Shown here in pieces: positions 7,759 through 16,852 of a stretch of DNA of 64,000 nt. Source of the DNA: Peptococcaceae bacterium UBA5767 (lineage in GTDB: Bacteria; Bacillota; TC1; UBA5767). The number at the start of each line of letters is the position of its first letter. The stretch's first letter is position 1. Under the pieces are notes generated by a model. The model was not told the origin of the DNA. It did not search any database and saw nothing but the letters and a program-made list of their open reading frames with translations. Made by a program: the position numbers and the translations under genes. The stretch spans positions 34,947-98,946 of the forward strand of contig DIET01000019.1 of assembly GCA_002418765.1 (NCBI GenBank), in the 5' to 3' direction.

Positions 7759-8028
7759 TTATTTTTTAAATTTACCCATGACTTCATGGACCGTATACTT
7801 CAGCGACAACCAAGTTTCTTCCAGACCTTCTTCCAATGTTTCTGCCATCTTTTCAGAACGATCGTCCAATCTTACCTCAAACTCTTTGAGCTTCAGTTCC
7901 AGATGGTCAATCCATTTATTCATATCTTCCTTGGTATCTGCACTGGCATCCTTGGCTTTGTGCTTAAGCGCTTCTACGTCTTTTTTCCATTCTTGCAACT
8001 GGTGGCGCCAATTTTGATATTGATTCAT
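7759..8028 (-). CDS. small coiled-coil protein
   Basis: 89 aa, ATG at 8028 with AGGAGGG 8 nt upstream; an in-frame extension to 8082 lacks a ribosome site. The whole protein is highly charged and predicted helical, with heptad-like spacing of hydrophobic residues (about 5-85) and no signal peptide or membrane helix. It resembles small apolipoprotein- or stress-type coiled-coil proteins but no family is assigned. The gene starts 68 nt after the TadG-like gene and probably belongs to its transcript. An AT-only hairpin at 7614-7641 may end that transcript just before the riboswitch promoter. Confidence 0.75.
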   Translation of the reverse strand: MNQYQNWRHQLQEWKKDVEALKHKAKDASADTKEDMNKWIDHLELKLKEFEVRLDDRSEKMAETLEEGLEETWLSLKYTVHEVMGKFKK

Positions 8029-8096
8029 GAGCACGACCCTCCTATATATTTTTTTATTGTTCCCGATACGATTTAGCGCCAACCGATAACAACGTC

Positions 8097-9002
8097 TTAT
8101 CCTACCAACATCGAGCTACCCCCATCGGGCGGTTCGTAATCCGGAGGAAATTCTCCATTGGCAATATCATATTCATCCAGTACTGTCAGGTACAACGACT
8201 TTCCTGTATTATCATAATCATGAAAGTCGCACTTCAATAAAACCAATTGACTGGGATCCACTATATCTTTATTCTTTAAATCCGTCAACATAGTCAGGGT
8301 GCCGTCCATCAGTAGTACCTTACCACTTTTTATCACATCACTCGATAGACTTAAGATATAGACAGGATTACCTCGGTCATATACAAAGCCTACTTCCTGT
8401 TTGATGGTGGCGACGGTTCCTTTTTTCAATTCAACCCCATTCAAGTAATCGACTTTAAAGTACAAGGTTGCAGGATCGTCTGGATTGATAATCTCAAAAT
8501 TATTGATGCTCTCAAAATCACCCGGATCCACTTTTTCCCAAGCCACGATTTCAGCATCCTCGGTGTAGTCATCATCCAGGTTGATAAAGGGCATGGCATC
8601 CCCAGCCCAAGGAGCTTTTTGAGCTACGGCCTCAGCGGCCAAAGCGATACTCTCAAAGCCCAATACCTTGGCAAAGGTATACTCAACTTCCGTATTGCAA
8701 GTAACTTTGATTTTTTTCGCATCGCCATCATATGGGGTAACCACGGTCACATCCGCATCGGGAAAACCGTTCGCTGCCGCATACGCTTTCGCCATAGCCA
8801 CGGCTGATGTTTGGTTGGGTAGCTCCATTACAGCCGCCATAACAGCGGCATCAGCGGCATTCTGGGCCTTGGATTTTGCGATGGCTACTTGTCCAAAATC
8901 AATGGTCAGTGCTGCGAATCCCATCAAGACTGTCAATGTCAATACCATGATGCTCAGTGCTTGGCCATTTCTTTTCTTCAATCTTCTCCATATGAGCATC
9001 AC
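8097..9002 (-). CDS. TadE/TadG-like pilus-associated protein
   Basis: 301 aa. The start is GTG at 9002 or ATG at 8999; GAGGAG lies 8 nt before the GTG. The N-terminus is basic (RRLKKRNGQA), followed by one membrane helix (about 15-38) and the segment DFGQVAIAKSKAQNAADAA, which is typical of the TadG-like N-terminal domain (PF13400). The rest is a predicted extracytoplasmic beta-rich domain with an acidic C-terminus. Such proteins accompany Flp/Tad pili, but no tad ATPase or prepilin gene is in view, so it may act alone or with genes elsewhere. Confidence 0.8.
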   Translation of the reverse strand: MMLIWRRLKKRNGQALSIMVLTLTVLMGFAALTIDFGQVAIAKSKAQNAADAAVMAAVMELPNQTSAVAMAKAYAAANGFPDADVTVVTPYDGDAKKIKVTCNTEVEYTFAKVLGFESIALAAEAVAQKAPWAGDAMPFINLDDDYTEDAEIVAWEKVDPGDFESINNFEIINPDDPATLYFKVDYLNGVELKKGTVATIKQEVGFVYDRGNPVYILSLSSDVIKSGKVLLMDGTLTMLTDLKNKDIVDPSQLVLLKCDFHDYDNTGKSLYLTVLDEYDIANGEFPPDYEPPDGGSSMLVG

Positions 9003-9058
9003 GGATTCATCTCCTCTTTACCTTCAACGGCAGCTTAGATACCAAATATATATATGAT

Positions 9059-9086
9059 ATTATACCACGATTGTCCGCATTGGCAA
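9059..9086 (-). promoter_or_regulatory. sigma-A promoter of the TadG-like gene
   Basis: TTGCCA (9081-9086), 16 bp, TATAAT (9059-9064) on the minus strand, about 57 nt before the TadG-like start codon. The -35 lies within one copy of a 27-bp direct repeat. Confidence 0.75.
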
Positions 9087-9142
9087 ATAAATCATCCTAA
9101 TCGAACCACATCTGACCTCATTGGTTAATAAATCATCCTAAT
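9075..9142. repeat. two 27-bp direct repeats over the TadG promoter
   Basis: Copies at 9075-9101 and 9116-9142 agree at 24 of 27 positions and are 41 bp apart, close to four helical turns. The promoter-proximal copy covers the -35. This spacing is what a regulator binding two sites on one DNA face would use; the regulator is unknown. Confidence 0.6.
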
Positions 9143-9170
9143 TGGACACCAACTTAATACCGGTTTCCAT

Positions 9171-10037
9171 TCACCTTATGCCTTGTATGACCTTGGTGAT
9201 CAGATGTCTGTCCTTATCAAAAGGCCAAATCAACCAGTTCTCCTCTATTGGATGCGTCTTGTCCAGGCATGTTTCCAAGTGCCAGAGCCCATAGGAACCA
9301 AGCCCCTGTCCATATTGTTTCTCATAATCCAGCACATGTTTTTTGAGATCTTCTTTCTTGTGCGAGAGAAATAGATACCTCGGATCCTGCGTGGAATACT
9401 CCATGATGTCTGACCAAGCCATGCATCTTCCCTCTGGTTTCAAGGTCTTTAGAATGCTTCGATGCAAGGTTTCAATCAAGCGCACCAAAAACCGAAGCAT
9501 CGCTTCTGTCAGTTGCGACCTGTAAGCCTGTAGATCCATAAGCACCACAAGATCCAAAAACTGAGGCCATAGCAGCTGGGTATACAAGGGCGAGATCAGG
9601 ATCAGGTCGAAGGTTCCTTCGCTTTGTAAATCAGGTCCTTGGCATACCCATTCGTCCAAAAATCTTTCTACGCCCACCACATCCTTTTCTGCCATCAGCA
9701 CAGTCAATGAAGTAAAAAAACGGGCTTGGTCCAGACCTGTCAAATCTCCGATTCTTTTGATAACCTCACCTTGGTACCCTTGCAGTGCCAATCCTTTTTT
9801 GATTGCCATGGCATCACAATCAAACAATGTCAAGCGGACGCTCTCTGTCGGCAAGGACTGCAAGTCAATATCATTGAGATGACCAGCGCCAAAAATAGCA
9901 ATGTCTCCTTCCCACGGTCCCTGTTGCAAACAGATCTTCCTTAGGTTTTCTCTGTATCCGGACCAGGCACGGAACTTATTTTCCATGGAATAGGATGCAT
10001 TGAGCTGCGTGTTGTAATGCGAAATGGTATTCTCCAA
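9171..10037 (-). CDS. SAM-dependent methyltransferase-like protein
   Basis: 288 aa from TTG at 10037, chosen because AAAGGAGGG lies 6 nt upstream; an earlier in-frame ATG would place this ribosome site inside the gene. The sequence GDIAIFGAGHLNDIDL (about 47-62) looks like motif I of a Rossmann-fold methyltransferase, followed by LTLFDCD as the acidic loop and FDLILISPLYTQLLWP (about 160-175) as a motif IV-like strand. No signal peptide or membrane helix is present. The substrate is unknown. It follows the large operon's terminator, so it is probably transcribed separately. Confidence 0.6.
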   Translation of the reverse strand: MENTISHYNTQLNASYSMENKFRAWSGYRENLRKICLQQGPWEGDIAIFGAGHLNDIDLQSLPTESVRLTLFDCDAMAIKKGLALQGYQGEVIKRIGDLTGLDQARFFTSLTVLMAEKDVVGVERFLDEWVCQGPDLQSEGTFDLILISPLYTQLLWPQFLDLVVLMDLQAYRSQLTEAMLRFLVRLIETLHRSILKTLKPEGRCMAWSDIMEYSTQDPRYLFLSHKKEDLKKHVLDYEKQYGQGLGSYGLWHLETCLDKTHPIEENWLIWPFDKDRHLITKVIQGIR

Positions 10038-10071
10038 GAAATTCCCTCCTTTGGCCATACAACCGGTTCGG

Positions 10072-10101
10072 TAAAAATAAGGCACTGATGTGTTCAGTGC
10101 C
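10072..10101 (-). terminator. rho-independent terminator of the Mrp/Mbx-like operon
   Basis: An 8-bp perfect stem (GGCACTGA with TCAGTGCC) followed on the minus strand by TTATTTTT, 35 nt after the stop of the last operon gene. It lies just upstream of the methyltransferase-like start. Confidence 0.85.
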
Positions 10102-10136
10102 TTACCCTGATTCTCATACCATGCCCGTACAGCCTG

Positions 10137-11957
10137 TTATGGTTTTGTCTGCAGCCATAGGTCAATCGCCTTGGCAGCCTGGTGCCCCGTGGCCACACCA
10201 TTGATGATATCAGGCCCTCTTACGATGTCCCCCCCGGCAAACAACCAGGGATACCCTTCAATTTGTCCTCCATCGGTGACCGCAATCAGTCCACGCTTGG
10301 TCAGCACTCGATCACGCATTTCATCGTTCAAATAAGCGTATTCCGGCATCTGCCCGATGGCCATATACACTTGGGTTCCTTCCAAGACCTTCTGATCTGT
10401 CTGGTCATAGGATGGATTGAACCGACCCTCAGCATCAAAAATGCTCTGCACTTTGGTCACATGCAATCCCTTGATGCGATCATCCACGATGGAAATAGAC
10501 TGAGGCCCATAAGCAAAATGAACCTGCAATCCTTCCTCTAGACCTTCCTCGAGTTCCTCCGCATCCGCCAGCATTTGATCTCGGGATTCCAGTATGGCCA
10601 TGTGCACACAGGATGTTCCGTACAGTTTTTCCTGCAGGCGCACCAGCGATCGAGCCACATCAAAAGCCACGTTTCCCCCGCCGATGACCACTGCCTTTTG
10701 ATCCACCACCGGTATGGGTCCCATGTCTCTTAAATAGTCCCTGACAGAAGCCAGAAAAGGAATAGCATACAGGACATCCGGATGCTCATAACCGGGGATC
10801 TTCAGTGGTCTGGAGAGAGAAAATCCCGTCCCCAGAAAAACAGCATCATACTCCGCATGCAATGTTTCGAGTGTAATGTCCACCCCTACCTTGGTGTTGC
10901 AAATGAACTGGACACCCGCTTTTTCGATCATGCTAATATCCTTAAGGACGCTGGCCTCCGGCAATCTGTACTCTGGTCCACCATAACGAATCACACCGCC
11001 TGGCAAGGCTTGGGATTCATAAACCGATACCTCGTAACCGAGTGTCCGCAAATAATAAGCACAGGACAATCCCGAAGGACCCGATCCCACCACTGCCACT
11101 TTCCCCTGCACGAAAGCCGTGACCGACGAGAGTGCACCTGCCTCATAATCTTCTTCCGACGCATGATCAACCAAATACCGTTTCAGCCATCTGATGGCCA
11201 CCGGTTCACCACGGTGGCTGATAGCACAAACCTCCTCACACTTGTGGGTACATATTCTTCCACACACATTGGCCAGGGGATTGGTCTTGTAGATTTGCCG
11301 CATCCCCTCCTCCATGTCATCATCAAAAACAGCCCGGATATACTCAGGAATATTCATGTTCGCAGGACAGGTATCTGTGCAAATACCACAGGCCACGCAT
11401 CGTGCTGCTTCTTCCAAGGCTTCTTTCTTGGAATAGCCCTTCATGATCTCTACAAAAGAGGATTTTCTGCTCGGGTCTTCTTGGTCCATTTTTTGTCTCA
11501 CCAGATCCAAAAGCTCTGAAACCTCGTCTCTCTGATAACCCTTATCGGCCTCTTTTTCATGGATCCCGCTGGCATCCGGCAAGTAGAAAAAGGAGTCCGG
11601 ATCCTGGGAAAGGTGGATGTATTCCTTTGACATGCACAAAGAATCCGAGGTGCAAATGTCAACACACAAGCCACAAAAAGAGCACCGGCCATAATCAAAG
11701 GCAGGCCGTTCATCTTTCTTGCCTTCTTCATGGATCAAGCCTTCGACCGCAACCATGGAAATGGCATCGGTGGGACAGATCTCAGAACAAGTCCCACAGC
11801 CAATGCAAAGGGACAGATCATTCTGATGAAAGCCTCGATAGCGGTCTGAAGCCTCTCTGGGGTTCACAAAGACATCCTTCTTATGCAAGGTTACTGGTTC
11901 TCTAAACAAATATTCCCACGCTCTGATGGGTGAAAACATACTCTTCGTACGATTCAT
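10137..11957 (-). CDS. ferredoxin-GltD/NfnB-like flavoprotein fusion subunit
   Basis: 606-residue iron-sulfur flavoprotein that probably passes electrons between NAD(P)H and ferredoxin or the membrane complex. ATG at 11957 is used, 8 nt after the preceding stop. Residues 1-140 carry two ferredoxin clusters (CIGCGTCSEICP from Cys51, then CSFCGLCVDIC) as in NuoI. Residues about 150-270 have the GltD Fe-S motifs (CVACGICTDTCP, CGRICTHKCEEVC). An FAD site VGSGPSG (about 288) and an NAD(P) site GGGNVAFD (about 423) follow. It closes the operon in the place where MbxN/NuoI would be. A glutamate synthase role is unlikely because no large subunit is present. Thermotoga is known to keep a GltD-like gene in its Mbx cluster. 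Confidence 0.85.
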   Translation of the reverse strand: MNRTKSMFSPIRAWEYLFREPVTLHKKDVFVNPREASDRYRGFHQNDLSLCIGCGTCSEICPTDAISMVAVEGLIHEEGKKDERPAFDYGRCSFCGLCVDICTSDSLCMSKEYIHLSQDPDSFFYLPDASGIHEKEADKGYQRDEVSELLDLVRQKMDQEDPSRKSSFVEIMKGYSKKEALEEAARCVACGICTDTCPANMNIPEYIRAVFDDDMEEGMRQIYKTNPLANVCGRICTHKCEEVCAISHRGEPVAIRWLKRYLVDHASEEDYEAGALSSVTAFVQGKVAVVGSGPSGLSCAYYLRTLGYEVSVYESQALPGGVIRYGGPEYRLPEASVLKDISMIEKAGVQFICNTKVGVDITLETLHAEYDAVFLGTGFSLSRPLKIPGYEHPDVLYAIPFLASVRDYLRDMGPIPVVDQKAVVIGGGNVAFDVARSLVRLQEKLYGTSCVHMAILESRDQMLADAEELEEGLEEGLQVHFAYGPQSISIVDDRIKGLHVTKVQSIFDAEGRFNPSYDQTDQKVLEGTQVYMAIGQMPEYAYLNDEMRDRVLTKRGLIAVTDGGQIEGYPWLFAGGDIVRGPDIINGVATGHQAAKAIDLWLQTKP

Positions 11958-11965
11958 ATAAGCAC

Positions 11966-13075
11966 CTACCGATCTATTTCCGGAGAGCACACACCCATGG
12001 TATCCATCCAAATGGAGGCATCATCGATGCGGTATCCCGGCAAATATTTTTCAATTCCCAACAAGCCTTGCGCATAAGAAGCCCCTCGCACCGCAATCCT
12101 ATAAGGCTTTTCTTTACCATCGGATACGATAAAATAGCCATATTCTCCGCGACTGGATTCAACCGCCGTATACACCATCCCAGCTGGCACCGTGTACCTC
12201 AGTGCAGAACCCGGTGAAAAAGCCGTGCGTACGGGCCCATCCGGGGGCATTTTCTCCATCACTTGTCTTAGGATGCGAATGCTTTGATGCATTTCCTGGT
12301 ATTTCAAGTTCATCCGGGTCAAGGCATCGGAGTAGGTTGCCGTCGGAACATCAAATTCCACTTGATCGTACCGGGCATAGGGTTTTACCTTGCGCAAATC
12401 ATTTTTTGCACCCGTAGCACTTCTCATGCCAATTCCCGTCACACCCAATTCCCATACCACAGACGCTGGCAACAAAATGTTGTCTTTGATGCGCGTATGG
12501 ATGATGGGATGCCGTAAGATCAGCTCTTCGTATTCCGGCAGGTTCTTTTCCAATTGGTCCAATACCTTGGCCAGATCCTCCAATATGCCTTCTGGCAGAT
12601 CTTTTCTTACGCCACCGGGCACAATATACATGTGATAAATGCGAGCCCCGGTGATTTTTTCAAAGAGATCCAAGATTAGATCTCTCTGGGCAATACCCCA
12701 GTAGGTGGCCGTATACATGCCCGTAGGTCCACCGATACCCCCAATGGACATCATGTGGATGGCCAATCTTCCCAGTTCCAGAATGATCATCCTGATCCAG
12801 TGTGCTCGTTCCGGAACGTCAACATCGGCCAATGCTTCGATTCCCATGGCATAGACCATTTCATTGATATCGGGCTCGACAACACAGATACGAGGAATCA
12901 AAGCCAGATTGCCCATCCAGAAACGACGCTCCATCAGCTTCTCAAAGCCTCGATGCAAAAATCCTGGCGTGGGTCTGGCCTTCTTAATCATATCCCCATC
13001 CACATACATATGGACAGAATAGTTTCCATGCATGCCTGGATGCTGTGGGCCTAAAAACAGCTTTACCTCTTTCAT
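11966..13075 (-). CDS. NuoD/MbxL-like 49-kDa subunit without intact NiFe motifs
   Basis: 369 aa, homologous to NuoD of complex I and to the large subunit of group 4 NiFe hydrogenases. The start ATG at 13075 overlaps the NuoC-like stop by 4 nt. Hydrogenases need two CxxC pairs. Here the N-terminal motif reads RICVVE (Cys64 kept, second position Glu67) and the C-terminal motif DTMGVC (first position Met, Cys363 kept). One Cys of each pair remains, so nickel-iron binding is not expected. This half-retained state resembles Mbx/Mbs complexes of sulfur-reducing archaea. LGPQHPGMHG at the N-terminus matches the NuoD family loop. It acts at the cytoplasmic arm beside the N2-like cluster. Confidence 0.88.
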   Translation of the reverse strand: MKEVKLFLGPQHPGMHGNYSVHMYVDGDMIKKARPTPGFLHRGFEKLMERRFWMGNLALIPRICVVEPDINEMVYAMGIEALADVDVPERAHWIRMIILELGRLAIHMMSIGGIGGPTGMYTATYWGIAQRDLILDLFEKITGARIYHMYIVPGGVRKDLPEGILEDLAKVLDQLEKNLPEYEELILRHPIIHTRIKDNILLPASVVWELGVTGIGMRSATGAKNDLRKVKPYARYDQVEFDVPTATYSDALTRMNLKYQEMHQSIRILRQVMEKMPPDGPVRTAFSPGSALRYTVPAGMVYTAVESSRGEYGYFIVSDGKEKPYRIAVRGASYAQGLLGIEKYLPGYRIDDASIWMDTMGVCSPEIDR

Positions 13076-13593
13076 TCTGTCACCTCCACCACGTTGGCCT
13101 TAAAAACATGGGGATGCTCCCGTTTGGGAAATTTACCATCCGAATAGGCCTGGGGATCAAAATCTTTTCGCAAAGGAGGCATATCATCCCAACGCTCTAG
13201 AAACAAAGGTTTTTGATAGACTGCGCTTCCTCTAAAATGTACCCCGAAAAATTCATACACTTCCCGTTCATAATACGCGGCACCAGGATAAATATCGGTG
13301 ATTGTGGTGAATTCAGGATTTTCCCTGTCCAACAGAGCTCGCACAATCAGATGATGCCCCAGCTCCCAGTGCATCAGGATAAAGATGAGTTGAAAGGTCC
13401 CCTGCTCAATCCAGTCGATGCATGTCAGAAGACTCAACTGCCCAAAGCCGGCACGTTTCAAGTAGGCCAGGGTCTGATGTGCCTCTTGTTTGTCCACGTC
13501 CAATACATATTGCAAAGAGGCCGTACCTTCTTTCGCCTCTAGTCCTGTTTCCTTCTTTAGACACTCAATCCAGTTATTCGTGGAATTCGTCAT
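13072..13593 (-). CDS. NuoC/MbxK-like 30-kDa subunit
   Basis: 173 aa, cytoplasmic. The family signature YPGAAYYEREVYEFFGVHFRG (about 103-123), with ERE and a downstream LFLERWDDMPPLRKDF, is that of the 30-kDa complex I subunit. It has no cofactor of its own and scaffolds the NuoB- and NuoD-like subunits. Its start at 13593 lies within the end of the NuoB-like gene and its stop overlaps the NuoD-like start, so translation is coupled along the operon. Confidence 0.88.
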   Translation of the reverse strand: MTNSTNNWIECLKKETGLEAKEGTASLQYVLDVDKQEAHQTLAYLKRAGFGQLSLLTCIDWIEQGTFQLIFILMHWELGHHLIVRALLDRENPEFTTITDIYPGAAYYEREVYEFFGVHFRGSAVYQKPLFLERWDDMPPLRKDFDPQAYSDGKFPKREHPHVFKANVVEVTE

Positions 13594-14125
13594 GAATGAT
13601 GACCTCCCCTAATGAATCCATTTGATTGGCTTTGTACCAATCATAGTTTTCCTGGTAATGCTTCCAACCACGTGCTTCTCCTTTTTTGATCATCTCAATC
13701 AAGGTAGCGAACGAATTCATGATGGCCTCTGGCCTTGGCATGCAGCCGGCGATATACAGATCCACCGGCAAATATTGATCCAATTGATTGATGGTGGCGT
13801 AAGAATCATAATAGATACCGCCATTCAAGGTACAGGAACCAAAGCCCACCACATATTTGGGATCTTGCATTTGCTCATAGGAATAAATCACTCGTCGCAA
13901 GGTTTTGGTACTCAAATACCCTGTTATCAGCAAAACATCCGCTTGTCTTGGCGTCGCCATGGGCCCCATGCCCAATTGCTCCATGTCAAATCTCGAGGTC
14001 ATGGTGGGGGGCATTTCGATGGCGCCGCATCCCGTACAATACCATTTCATCCAGATGGAATTGGCCCTGAAATAGTCACCAATCACTTCCCACAATGAAC
14101 GGTCGTTTTTTGTCGTCACTTGCAT
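13574..14125 (-). CDS. NuoB/MbxJ-like [4Fe-4S] subunit
   Basis: 183 aa from ATG at 14125, one nucleotide after the NuoH-like stop; a TTG 21 nt upstream is a less likely start. It carries the N2-type cluster ligands: WYCTGCGAIE, GFGSCTLNGG and GCMPRPEA supply four cysteines. The segment after it (PRPEAI) is typical of NuoB. It should be the last relay of the iron-sulfur chain, next to the NuoD-like subunit. No odd features apart from a long C-terminal tail. Confidence 0.9.
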   Translation of the reverse strand: MQVTTKNDRSLWEVIGDYFRANSIWMKWYCTGCGAIEMPPTMTSRFDMEQLGMGPMATPRQADVLLITGYLSTKTLRRVIYSYEQMQDPKYVVGFGSCTLNGGIYYDSYATINQLDQYLPVDLYIAGCMPRPEAIMNSFATLIEMIKKGEARGWKHYQENYDWYKANQMDSLGEVIIHDEFHE

Positions 14126-14126
14126 C

Positions 14127-15035
14127 TCAATACCCCCATCCTCCAAAAATCACCAGCAGTCCTTGCACCAATGCCAATCCTAGCGGTACTTTGTAGAAAA
14201 AAGTCACCGCCTGATCGATTTTAAAGCGCGGCATAACTCCAGAAACGATGTTGGTAAAGGTGTACAGCACAGCATATTTAAGCAGATACACCCACAGCGT
14301 CTCGCCTCCCCCAAAAAAGAGATTCAAAATCAAGGACACTTCAATAAAGGTCATCAGTTCATGCAGCGTGAACATCATGCCCAGCTGCTTTCCCCCGTAT
14401 TCCACCATTGGCCCCGAAGCGATTTCAGCGGGGGCAATAAAGGAATCGAATGGTTTTTTGCCAAGCATACCAAACAAAGCGATCACAGCGACGAGGCCAC
14501 CCAGGGGAAGCTGAAAGGCATTCCAACCCCAAATACCTGCCCCTTGCTGCAGGGCGGCTAGCTCACTGACGGAACCCGTTTGGTGCTGATAGATCAATGT
14601 GAAGACAATGACCATAAAGGGAATGTCATAAGCCAGCATGTTGGTCAAGGCTCTGGAAACGCCAATACTGGCCCAGGGGTTGCCTGATCCGGCTGCACTC
14701 ATCGCCATCCCCAGCATACCAACAGCCAGCACATAGGAGATTACAAAGATATTGTCCAGACCGGGAAAAGACTGGAATCCGGCCACAGGAATGAAGATTA
14801 CCGTCGCCGCGATGCCTCCCAGCGCCATGATGGCCCCAAAGTCATAGACCCATCCATGCGTGATCGATGATTTGCTAAAAGCCTTGAAAATATCTATAAA
14901 TTGCTGATACCATTTGGGACCTCTGCGTTTTTGCAAACGTGCTGTCACCTTTCTGTTGATACCAGTCAGACTGGTCTGAAAGACAAAAGCACCGAGAATA
15001 GCCAGAAATCCATACACAAAACTCATCAATGTCAT
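14127..15035 (-). CDS. NuoH/MbxM-like membrane subunit
   Basis: 302 aa with about eight membrane helices, the anchor between the soluble arm and the antiporter-like arm. Recognisable NuoH features are the amphipathic loop RRGPKWYQQFIDIFKA (about 38-53), the PFMVIVF helix, and the EIASGPMVEYGG segment (about 202-213), where acidic residues of the quinone-cavity loop lie in the family. ATG at 15035 overlaps the stop of the preceding gene (ATGA), with GGGAGG upstream. Confidence 0.9.
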   Translation of the reverse strand: MTLMSFVYGFLAILGAFVFQTSLTGINRKVTARLQKRRGPKWYQQFIDIFKAFSKSSITHGWVYDFGAIMALGGIAATVIFIPVAGFQSFPGLDNIFVISYVLAVGMLGMAMSAAGSGNPWASIGVSRALTNMLAYDIPFMVIVFTLIYQHQTGSVSELAALQQGAGIWGWNAFQLPLGGLVAVIALFGMLGKKPFDSFIAPAEIASGPMVEYGGKQLGMMFTLHELMTFIEVSLILNLFFGGGETLWVYLLKYAVLYTFTNIVSGVMPRFKIDQAVTFFYKVPLGLALVQGLLVIFGGWGY

Positions 15036-16852
15036 CGGGCACCTCCCACAGTGATCAGTATCACCAGCAATACCATCCAGAAAACAGCGCGGTTGGGCTC
15101 AGCATGGAAGAAAAAGGTTTCGGCCCATTCGCCCATTTCCTTGAGTTTCAAAGACAACCGTTGGTAAAGAGGCAACACCGAGGGCCATTTTTCATACAAT
15201 CTCTCAAAGGGTGCGTAGAAATGATGCCCATAATGCAACAATTCCGGTGTATGAATGAACTCTGCCGACGTGTAGGTATCCATCAGCCCCACTCTTCTGC
15301 TCTTCGGGAGCACGAGGAATAGGATCAATATGAGCAAGAACCCGAAACCGAATACCGTGAAGACAGACAGCATGTTCACCGATCCATTTTGGGTGGCAGT
15401 GATGGTTCCCTTGATCATGATAGGATCGATTCCCAATTCAATCTGGATCTGGGCTATGGTCCTCAGTACCACATTGGGCACAATCCCCAAAAGCAAGGAC
15501 ATGGCTGTCAAAAGCAGCATCCCTATAAGCATCAGAGGATCGGCTTCTTTGATCTTTTCATACTTCGGCGCCAGTTGCCCCAGAAATACGGCACTCAGTG
15601 GCCTGAAAACATACAGGTAGGAGCCAATCGAGCCAAAGGCCGCAGCCGTGGCCAAGAAGATGAGCCCCCGGTGGGATAGACCCTGAAAAATGAGCCATTT
15701 GGATACGAAGCCACCCATGGGTGGGATCCCGGCCATCGAGATGATGGCGATAAGATAAACAACGTAGGTTACGGGCATACGGTGGATCATCCCGCCCAGT
15801 TCGCTCATCTTGGTCGTGCCCGTCCGTTTGGCCACAGCGGCCATGGCCAAGAAGGCAGCGGCCGAGGCCACGGCATGGTTCAAAACATGCATCAATCCAC
15901 CAGCAAAAGCCATCTGGTCCAGCATCAAAATACCGATCAGGATATAACCGCCATTGGCCACGGAAGAGTACGCCAGAAGGCGTTTTGCATCATCTTGTTG
16001 GATGGCGCGCAAGGTGCCGTACACGATGCTCACACCACCAAGAAGCATCAAAGCATAGATGGGCAAGGGAACACCTTGCAGCATCAGCTGGTCTCCAAAA
16101 ACCTGATAGGCGGGAAAAACCGCCACACTCAGGTACGCAATGTAAGCGCCCATCTTGACCAAGCCTCCGGAGAGCACCGGTGAAAAGGTATGCGGTGCAC
16201 TACCATGGGCCAGTGGCAACCAGACATGGAAAGGGAAAATGCCCATTTTGGTCAAGCCAGAAAGAATGAAGGCTCCAAATACAAGACCACCCAGGGCAGG
16301 CGACCCCATGAAATAAATAAAGGCGTCTGTAATCATGGTGGTGCCGGACATGAATATGGTCAACAAAATGGCAAACAGGGTCGCCATGGAACCTATGGCA
16401 CTCATGACAAAATAGACCCAGGCAGCCTGCCTTGATTTTCCTTGCTGCACAATCAGCATGGAAGACCAAACGGCTGTCTCCCAGCATATAAACAGTGTCA
16501 TCAGATCCTGGGCGAAAAACAGTCCTACCGTTCCTGCCAGGGAGAGGAGGAATAGGGCGTTGTAAGCGGCCGGATAAATCAGTTGGTCCATCCAAAATGG
16601 ATGAAAGAACGTAGCGGTGAAATAAACGGTAAGAAGAATCATGGAGAAATACCAGCCGATGGTCGTCACCGTAAAATGCAGGTAATAGAACGAAACCGTC
16701 TCACCGACGGATCCCCTTAGCAGAGATACCCCGACCAGACCAGCCAACGAAACGATCAGGGTGGCATAGGCCCCCCATTTGGGTTCTTTTAAGGAAAGAA
16801 CATATGCAAACAGGATACTGGCTATCATGAAAAGGATTATCATCGTCATCAT
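15032..16852 (-). CDS. large antiporter-like subunit (NuoL/MrpD type, MbxH'-like)
   Basis: 606 aa, about 14-16 membrane helices. It belongs to the proton-antiporter family of NuoL, NuoM, NuoN and MrpA/D. FICWE (about 121, key Glu in helix 5) and GLTKMGIFPFHVWLPLAH (about 210-227, key Lys and broken-helix region) are present, as is LVKMGAY. The C-terminal 130 residues extend past the core and end in a further membrane helix. Having two such subunits in one operon matches Mbx-type complexes, where the second one links to the membrane arm. Start overlaps the preceding stop by 4 nt. Confidence 0.88.
   Translation of the reverse strand: MMTMIILFMIASILFAYVLSLKEPKWGAYATLIVSLAGLVGVSLLRGSVGETVSFYYLHFTVTTIGWYFSMILLTVYFTATFFHPFWMDQLIYPAAYNALFLLSLAGTVGLFFAQDLMTLFICWETAVWSSMLIVQQGKSRQAAWVYFVMSAIGSMATLFAILLTIFMSGTTMITDAFIYFMGSPALGGLVFGAFILSGLTKMGIFPFHVWLPLAHGSAPHTFSPVLSGGLVKMGAYIAYLSVAVFPAYQVFGDQLMLQGVPLPIYALMLLGGVSIVYGTLRAIQQDDAKRLLAYSSVANGGYILIGILMLDQMAFAGGLMHVLNHAVASAAAFLAMAAVAKRTGTTKMSELGGMIHRMPVTYVVYLIAIISMAGIPPMGGFVSKWLIFQGLSHRGLIFLATAAAFGSIGSYLYVFRPLSAVFLGQLAPKYEKIKEADPLMLIGMLLLTAMSLLLGIVPNVVLRTIAQIQIELGIDPIMIKGTITATQNGSVNMLSVFTVFGFGFLLILILFLVLPKSRRVGLMDTYTSAEFIHTPELLHYGHHFYAPFERLYEKWPSVLPLYQRLSLKLKEMGEWAETFFFHAEPNRAVFWMVLLVILITVGGAR

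Noticed and set aside
10137..11957. Glutamate synthase small subunit
   Set aside because: No large subunit; it has an added NuoI-like ferredoxin part and closes a respiratory operon.
11966..13075. Large subunit of a NiFe hydrogenase
   Set aside because: Only one Cys remains in each of the two required CxxC motifs.
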